Notes under the pieces: generated by a model | What the model was told of the DNA's origin: nothing | Database searches by the model: none | The model's input: the letters and a program-made list of their open reading frames with translations, nothing else | Assembly (NCBI GenBank): GCA_021735105.1 | Contig: JAIPHS010000033.1 | Location: 1-8,698, forward strand | Reading direction: 5' to 3' | Length of the DNA: 8,698 nucleotides | Source: Candidatus Omnitrophota bacterium | Lineage (GTDB): Bacteria > Omnitrophota > Gorgyraeia > Duberdicusellales > 4484-171 | Shown here: positions 6,057 through 8,698 of the stretch, one piece after another | Layout: the number at the start of each line of letters is the position of its first letter | Position numbering within the stretch: position 1 is the first letter of the stretch | Translations under genes and position numbers: made by a program

Positions 6057-6494
6057 CTAATGGCTAATAGTTTCTGGTATGCAATCAAAAGCAACCCGGG
6101 TAATATGATAATTACCAGAATTTTTTTGAAAATTTACAGTTATTAAAACATCATCGCATTTTGTGCAAATAGCCTTATAAACAAGACTAGGATAATCTGA
6201 ATCTAAAGTGCTCTTTTCTTCAATAAGCTTTTTAGATATAATATCTCCAAGTCTATCTTTATATATTGCAATAAACAGGTTATCGAAATATTTTTTAGTT
6301 TTTAATTGATTTAATGAATCAGAATAATATTTAAAAAAGGCCAAATAATCTTGGCGGTTATAAGCATTGAGAGTCTTTTTAGCAATCAAATCAAGGATAT
6401 TTTTAGAATATTCTAAATCATTAGCTGCATGAATTTTAAACCCCACTGAAAAAAGCAACAAACAGGCAACAAAAACTAAAACTATTTTTTTCAT
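6057..6494 (-). CDS. Exported protein of unknown function (145 residues)
   Basis: I do not recognise this family. Residues 1-23 form a clear signal peptide (MKK, a hydrophobic core, then KIHA with cleavage before or near AND), so the product is probably periplasmic or secreted. Cys11 lies inside the core and does not fit a lipobox. The mature part is about 120 residues: an N-terminal helical half rich in Lys, Tyr and Leu (LNAYNRQDYLAFFKYYSDSL), then a strand-rich C-terminal half with a CTKC pair. This order of helices then sheet loosely resembles small NTF2-like or DUF3887-type domains, but that is only an impression. The ATG lies seven bases after the stop of the 61-residue gene and lacks a Shine-Dalgarno sequence. 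Its stop is followed 23 bases later by tRNA-Arg. Confidence 0.75.
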   Translation of the reverse strand: MKKIVLVFVACLLLFSVGFKIHAANDLEYSKNILDLIAKKTLNAYNRQDYLAFFKYYSDSLNQLKTKKYFDNLFIAIYKDRLGDIISKKLIEEKSTLDSDYPSLVYKAICTKCDDVLITVNFQKNSGNYHITRVAFDCIPETISH

Positions 6495-6501
6495 TAATAA
6501 T

Positions 6502-6687
6502 CTAGGCTTTGAGGCTTATCTTGTCGCTTTGTCTTTTTTTGCTTTTAGACTCTTCCTCGGCTACTCCAAAAACTGCATCAGACTTTGTCGGATCAAGGGT
6601 GAAATAATTTAGGAGAGCCTCAGAAATTAATTCGGCAGTAAGATAGGCTTTTGAGCTAGAAACAATCTTAAAAGTCTTTTCAACCAC
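6502..6687 (-). CDS. Small unknown protein (61 residues, GTG start)
   Basis: No family recognised. The product is a soluble, probably cytoplasmic protein. Residues 1-30 could form a strand-helix unit (EKTFKIVSSSKAYLTAELISEALLNYF), followed by an acidic EEES stretch and a basic tail KSKKRQSDKISLKA that looks disordered. The GTG at 6687 is supported by GGGAGG four bases upstream and by a near-consensus promoter about 60 bases further up, which makes it a real gene despite its size. It is the first gene behind that promoter, with a seven-base gap to the exported protein. A role as a small regulator or nucleic-acid-binding peptide is possible, but nothing in the sequence shows it. Confidence 0.68.
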   Translation of the reverse strand: MVEKTFKIVSSSKAYLTAELISEALLNYFTLDPTKSDAVFGVAEEESKSKKRQSDKISLKA

Positions 6688-6691
6688 AACG

Positions 6692-6697
6692 CCTCCC
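6692..6697 (-). promoter_or_regulatory. Ribosome binding site fixing the GTG start of the 61-residue gene
   Basis: GGGAGG on the minus strand stands four bases before the GTG at 6687. No ATG in this frame lies near, so this site decides the start. Confidence 0.65.
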
Positions 6698-6750
6698 TAT
6701 TTATACATTAACCGTGGCTATAATATATCGTTTTTCTCTGAAGATTTTTT

Positions 6751-6779
6751 ATTATAAATTTTTCTCAAATATAAGTCAA
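6751..6779 (-). promoter_or_regulatory. Near-consensus sigma-70 promoter upstream of the 61-residue gene
   Basis: TTGACT (6779-6774), a 17-base spacer and a perfect TATAAT (6756-6751) on the minus strand. The expected start is near 6744, giving a leader of about 57 bases. The -35 box begins four bases after the citrate synthase stop. No further good promoter is seen until 3952, so this one may drive everything from the 61-residue gene to the thioredoxin-like gene, including tRNA-Arg. Confidence 0.78.
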
Positions 6780-6783
6780 GAAA

Positions 6784-8202
6784 TTATTTTCTCTTGTCAA
6801 TCGGCAAATATTTTTCTTCCAAGGGCCCAGAGTAAACAGCTCTCGGCCTAAAAATACGATTATTTTTAAGATATTCTAGGGCTCTTGCAGTCCAGCCGGA
6901 AACACGGCTAACTGCAAAAATCGGCGTAAAAAGTTCAGTCGGTATATCTAGGCAAGAATAGACAATGCCGGAATAAAAATCAACGTTAGGAAAAATCTTT
7001 TTCTTCTCCCCTAGGCTAGAAACAACTTCTTTTTCTAATTTTTCTGCAACCTTAAATAAATTCTCAATCTTATCATCATGTTTATCTTTAACTAAAAACT
7101 TAGCTAAGGGGCCTAATACTCTTGCTCTTGGATCATAAGCTTTATAAACTCTATGGCCAAAACCACTAATTTTTTCTTTTTTTTCTCTTTTTTTCTTGTA
7201 CCACTTTTTAACATTTTCTGAATTTCCAATCTCAGAAAGCATATTTATTACACGTTCATTGGCCCCTCCATGCAAAGACCCATTAAGAGCTGCAACCCCA
7301 GAGCCGACAGCAAAATAAAGGTCAGATAAAGTAGAAGCCACTACCATAGTGGCAAATGTAGACGCATTCATACCGTGGTCAGCATGAAGGATAAGTGCTA
7401 TATCCATTATCCTTTCTTCATTTGGGTTAGGCAAGCGGCCGGTCAACATATAAATTAAATTACCGGCATGGCTTAGCTCTGGATCAGGATTGAGTGGTAA
7501 TTCTCCAGCCCGCAAACGAGCTACAGCCCCAGCAATAGTAGGAATACCGGAAATAAGATGAAAAGCTGGTTCATACCCTACCGGCATATGTAAATCTTTA
7601 CTTAAACCTACTGGTCTTTTAATGCCTTCGGCTCCTTTTAGAGAGTAAATAGCTTTCTTTTCTCCTTTAGGTCTGGTTTCCATTGGTATAGAATCTTCAT
7701 CTGCGCTGATTGTGGTTTTTGCATCTGGCTTATATTCTTCTTTATCAACAAATGTACACTCTTGACGCATAAGATTTGTTCCTAAACGTAGCGCCCCCAT
7801 AGCATTCATGTCTTGAACCGGAAAACCTGCCAAAAGCCTTATTGTTTTTGGAATATGACGATAACTTATTAATTTTTCTTTAAATTTTTTAAGTTGGTCT
7901 TCGGTAGGAAGTTTTCCGTATAAAAGAAGATAAGAAACTTCTTCAAAAGTAGAATAAGCACAAAGATCAAAGATATTATAGCCTCGATAAACGAGCCAAC
8001 CCTTTGAACCATTTACATATCCAATTTTACTTTCGCAAGCAATTGCTCCCTCTAAGCCCGGTCCAACTACACAATCAACCGGCCATTTAACATTTTTTAC
8101 AAATTCTGATTCAGCCTTTATGTCAACCTCAGCAGCTGCCTTTTCCTTTGCTTTTAAGATAATTTCTGTAATCTTTTTCGTATCTTTGTGATTTTTGTTC
8201 AT
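6784..8202 (-). CDS. gltA: Citrate synthase, long form
   Basis: Condenses acetyl-CoA and oxaloacetate to citrate, the entry step of the TCA cycle, in the cytoplasm. Catalytic and binding segments are present: ADHGMNAST (274-282), GSLHGGANE (308-316) with catalytic His311, GFGHRVYKAYDPRA (347-360) with His350, and NVDFYSG (406-412) with catalytic Asp408. SGWTAR (435-440) and RPRAVYSG (452-459) complete the oxaloacetate/CoA site. At 472 residues it exceeds the usual 370-430. The excess lies mainly between about 151 and 213, a charged segment before HLISGIPTIAG, plus a Lys-rich N-terminal extension of about 35 residues. The ATG at 8202 has GAGAGG six bases upstream. It follows tRNA-Ser by 26 bases with no promoter between. 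A methylcitrate synthase cannot be excluded, but no propionate genes are near. Confidence 0.95.
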   Translation of the reverse strand: MNKNHKDTKKITEIILKAKEKAAAEVDIKAESEFVKNVKWPVDCVVGPGLEGAIACESKIGYVNGSKGWLVYRGYNIFDLCAYSTFEEVSYLLLYGKLPTEDQLKKFKEKLISYRHIPKTIRLLAGFPVQDMNAMGALRLGTNLMRQECTFVDKEEYKPDAKTTISADEDSIPMETRPKGEKKAIYSLKGAEGIKRPVGLSKDLHMPVGYEPAFHLISGIPTIAGAVARLRAGELPLNPDPELSHAGNLIYMLTGRLPNPNEERIMDIALILHADHGMNASTFATMVVASTLSDLYFAVGSGVAALNGSLHGGANERVINMLSEIGNSENVKKWYKKKREKKEKISGFGHRVYKAYDPRARVLGPLAKFLVKDKHDDKIENLFKVAEKLEKEVVSSLGEKKKIFPNVDFYSGIVYSCLDIPTELFTPIFAVSRVSGWTARALEYLKNNRIFRPRAVYSGPLEEKYLPIDKRK

Positions 8203-8228
8203 CCTTAACCTCTCTTTTGTTTAAATTT

Positions 8229-8320
8229 TGGCGGAGAGGGAGGGATTCGAACCCCCGGTGGGTTTAACCCCACAACGGTTTTCAAGACCGCCGCATTAAA
8301 CCGGACTCTGCCACCTCTCC
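8229..8320 (-). tRNA. tRNA-Ser (anticodon TGA)
   Basis: A class II tRNA with a long variable arm. Acceptor GGAGAGG pairs with CCTCTCC, the anticodon stem-loop is GCGGT-CTTGAAA-ACCGT, the variable arm is a GTGGG/CCCAC hairpin, and the T arm is GGGGG-TTCGAAT-CCCTC. The anticodon TGA (8284-8282) reads UCN serine codons. The discriminator is G as in bacterial tRNA-Ser, and CCA is encoded (8231-8229). A promoter lies about 40 bases upstream, and citrate synthase follows directly. Confidence 0.97.
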
Positions 8321-8363
8321 AATAAACATGAATTTATTTAAGTGTTATTGTAATAGTTTAAAA

Positions 8364-8391
8364 ATTATAGCACAAAGGTAGGATTAATCAA
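8364..8391 (-). promoter_or_regulatory. Extended -10 promoter of tRNA-Ser (and probably citrate synthase)
   Basis: On the minus strand TTGATT (8391-8386), a 16-base spacer, then TATAAT (8369-8364) preceded by TGC, an extended -10 element. The expected start near 8357 gives a 5' leader of about 37 bases to be removed by RNase P. The stop of the upstream membrane protein lies 11 bases before the -35 box. Confidence 0.72.
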
Positions 8392-8402
8392 TAATTCGAA
8401 AA

Positions 8403-8698
8403 CTACTTAAAACCCTTAATAAAAACGTCTCTGATTAACTCTGTACCCTTTTGCACTCCATCAAGCAAAACTTTGCCTAAGTCAAAGTTAAAGCTAATTT
8501 TTAGATAAAAACCGAAAAGAATTAAGTTTAAGACCATTAATATACTAAAAATAAAAAAATAATTGATTAAAGCATTAAATGACTTTCCTTTATTGGCCCT
8601 TGCTGCATAAATTAGATGTATGAATAAAGAACAACTACCTAAAAAAACAAAAAGATCCTTATTAAATGATGTGTTAAATATCTTAGGAATAAAAAAAT
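8403..8698 (-). CDS. C-terminal 97 residues of an unrecognised membrane protein (runs off the right edge)
   Basis: The frame is open from the right edge to a TAG at 8405-8403. It contains two hydrophobic segments that look like membrane helices, around DLFVFLGSCSLFIHLIYAA and NYFFIFSILMVLNLILFGF, separated by a short basic loop (RANKGKSFN). A soluble tail of about 30 residues follows and ends KGTELIRDVFIKGFK. No start codon with a ribosome binding site is seen inside the window, so the gene should begin further right. It reaches to within 11 bases of the tRNA-Ser promoter. No family can be named from this fragment. Confidence 0.65.
   Translation of the reverse strand, partial: FFIPKIFNTSFNKDLFVFLGSCSLFIHLIYAARANKGKSFNALINYFFIFSILMVLNLILFGFYLKISFNFDLGKVLLDGVQKGTELIRDVFIKGFK

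Noticed and set aside
5946..6146. Plus-strand reading frame of 66 residues across tRNA-Arg
   Set aside because: It is the antisense of the tRNA plus the end of the neighbouring gene. Peptides of this kind over tRNA genes are a common false prediction.
6697..6708. Mini reading frame ATG-TAT-AAA-TAG in the leader of the 61-residue gene, its stop touching the ribosome binding site
   Set aside because: It is too short to support as a leader peptide, has no ribosome binding site, and such tetracodon frames are expected by chance in AT-rich leaders.

Overview
The window comes from an AT-rich bacterial chromosome, and every gene in it lies on the minus strand, so transcription runs from high to low coordinates. 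The genes are ordinary bacterial ones: isoleucyl-tRNA synthetase, ProC, MTA phosphorylase, CutA, a CcdA/DsbD-type membrane protein, citrate synthase, and two tRNAs with encoded CCA. Genes are tightly packed, with 4-nt overlaps and gaps of 1-7 nt. There are no phage, insertion-sequence or CRISPR features. I see no marker that fixes the taxon. An uncultivated lineage such as Omnitrophota is a guess from the overall style (AT-rich, packed, short heptamer repeats between genes).

Layout in the direction of transcription. (1) 8698-8403 is the C-terminal end of an unrecognised membrane protein. (2) 8391-6784 holds an extended -10 promoter, tRNA-Ser(UGA) and, 26 nt later, a 472-residue citrate synthase that has no visible promoter of its own. 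(3) A near-consensus promoter at 6779-6751 precedes a long run of genes: a 61-residue unknown protein, a 145-residue exported unknown protein, tRNA-Arg(ACG), a heptamer repeat tract, a WrbA/flavodoxin-like protein, CutA, a CcdA-like thiol electron transporter, and a secreted thioredoxin-like protein split by a frameshift at a run of nine A. (4) A second strong promoter at 3952-3924 lies so close to the proC start codon that the message should be leaderless or nearly so. It drives proC, mtnP (MTA phosphorylase), a PfkB-family sugar/nucleoside kinase and ileS, which runs off the left edge.

Functionally, group 3 contains an envelope thiol-redox set (CcdA-like protein plus secreted CPYC thioredoxin) joined to CutA and a flavodoxin. 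This recalls the cutA-dsbD neighbourhood of E. coli. Group 4 couples proline synthesis and methylthioadenosine salvage to isoleucyl-tRNA synthetase by overlapping genes. Several downstream genes (ileS, pfkB, cutA, ccdA, the thioredoxin) lack a clear Shine-Dalgarno sequence and probably depend on translational coupling.

Nothing here amounts to a clearly new multi-gene system. The points most worth following are the A9 frameshift in the thioredoxin gene, the apparently leaderless proC promoter, two tRNAs embedded directly upstream of protein genes, the enlarged citrate synthase, and the two small unknown genes behind a strong promoter.
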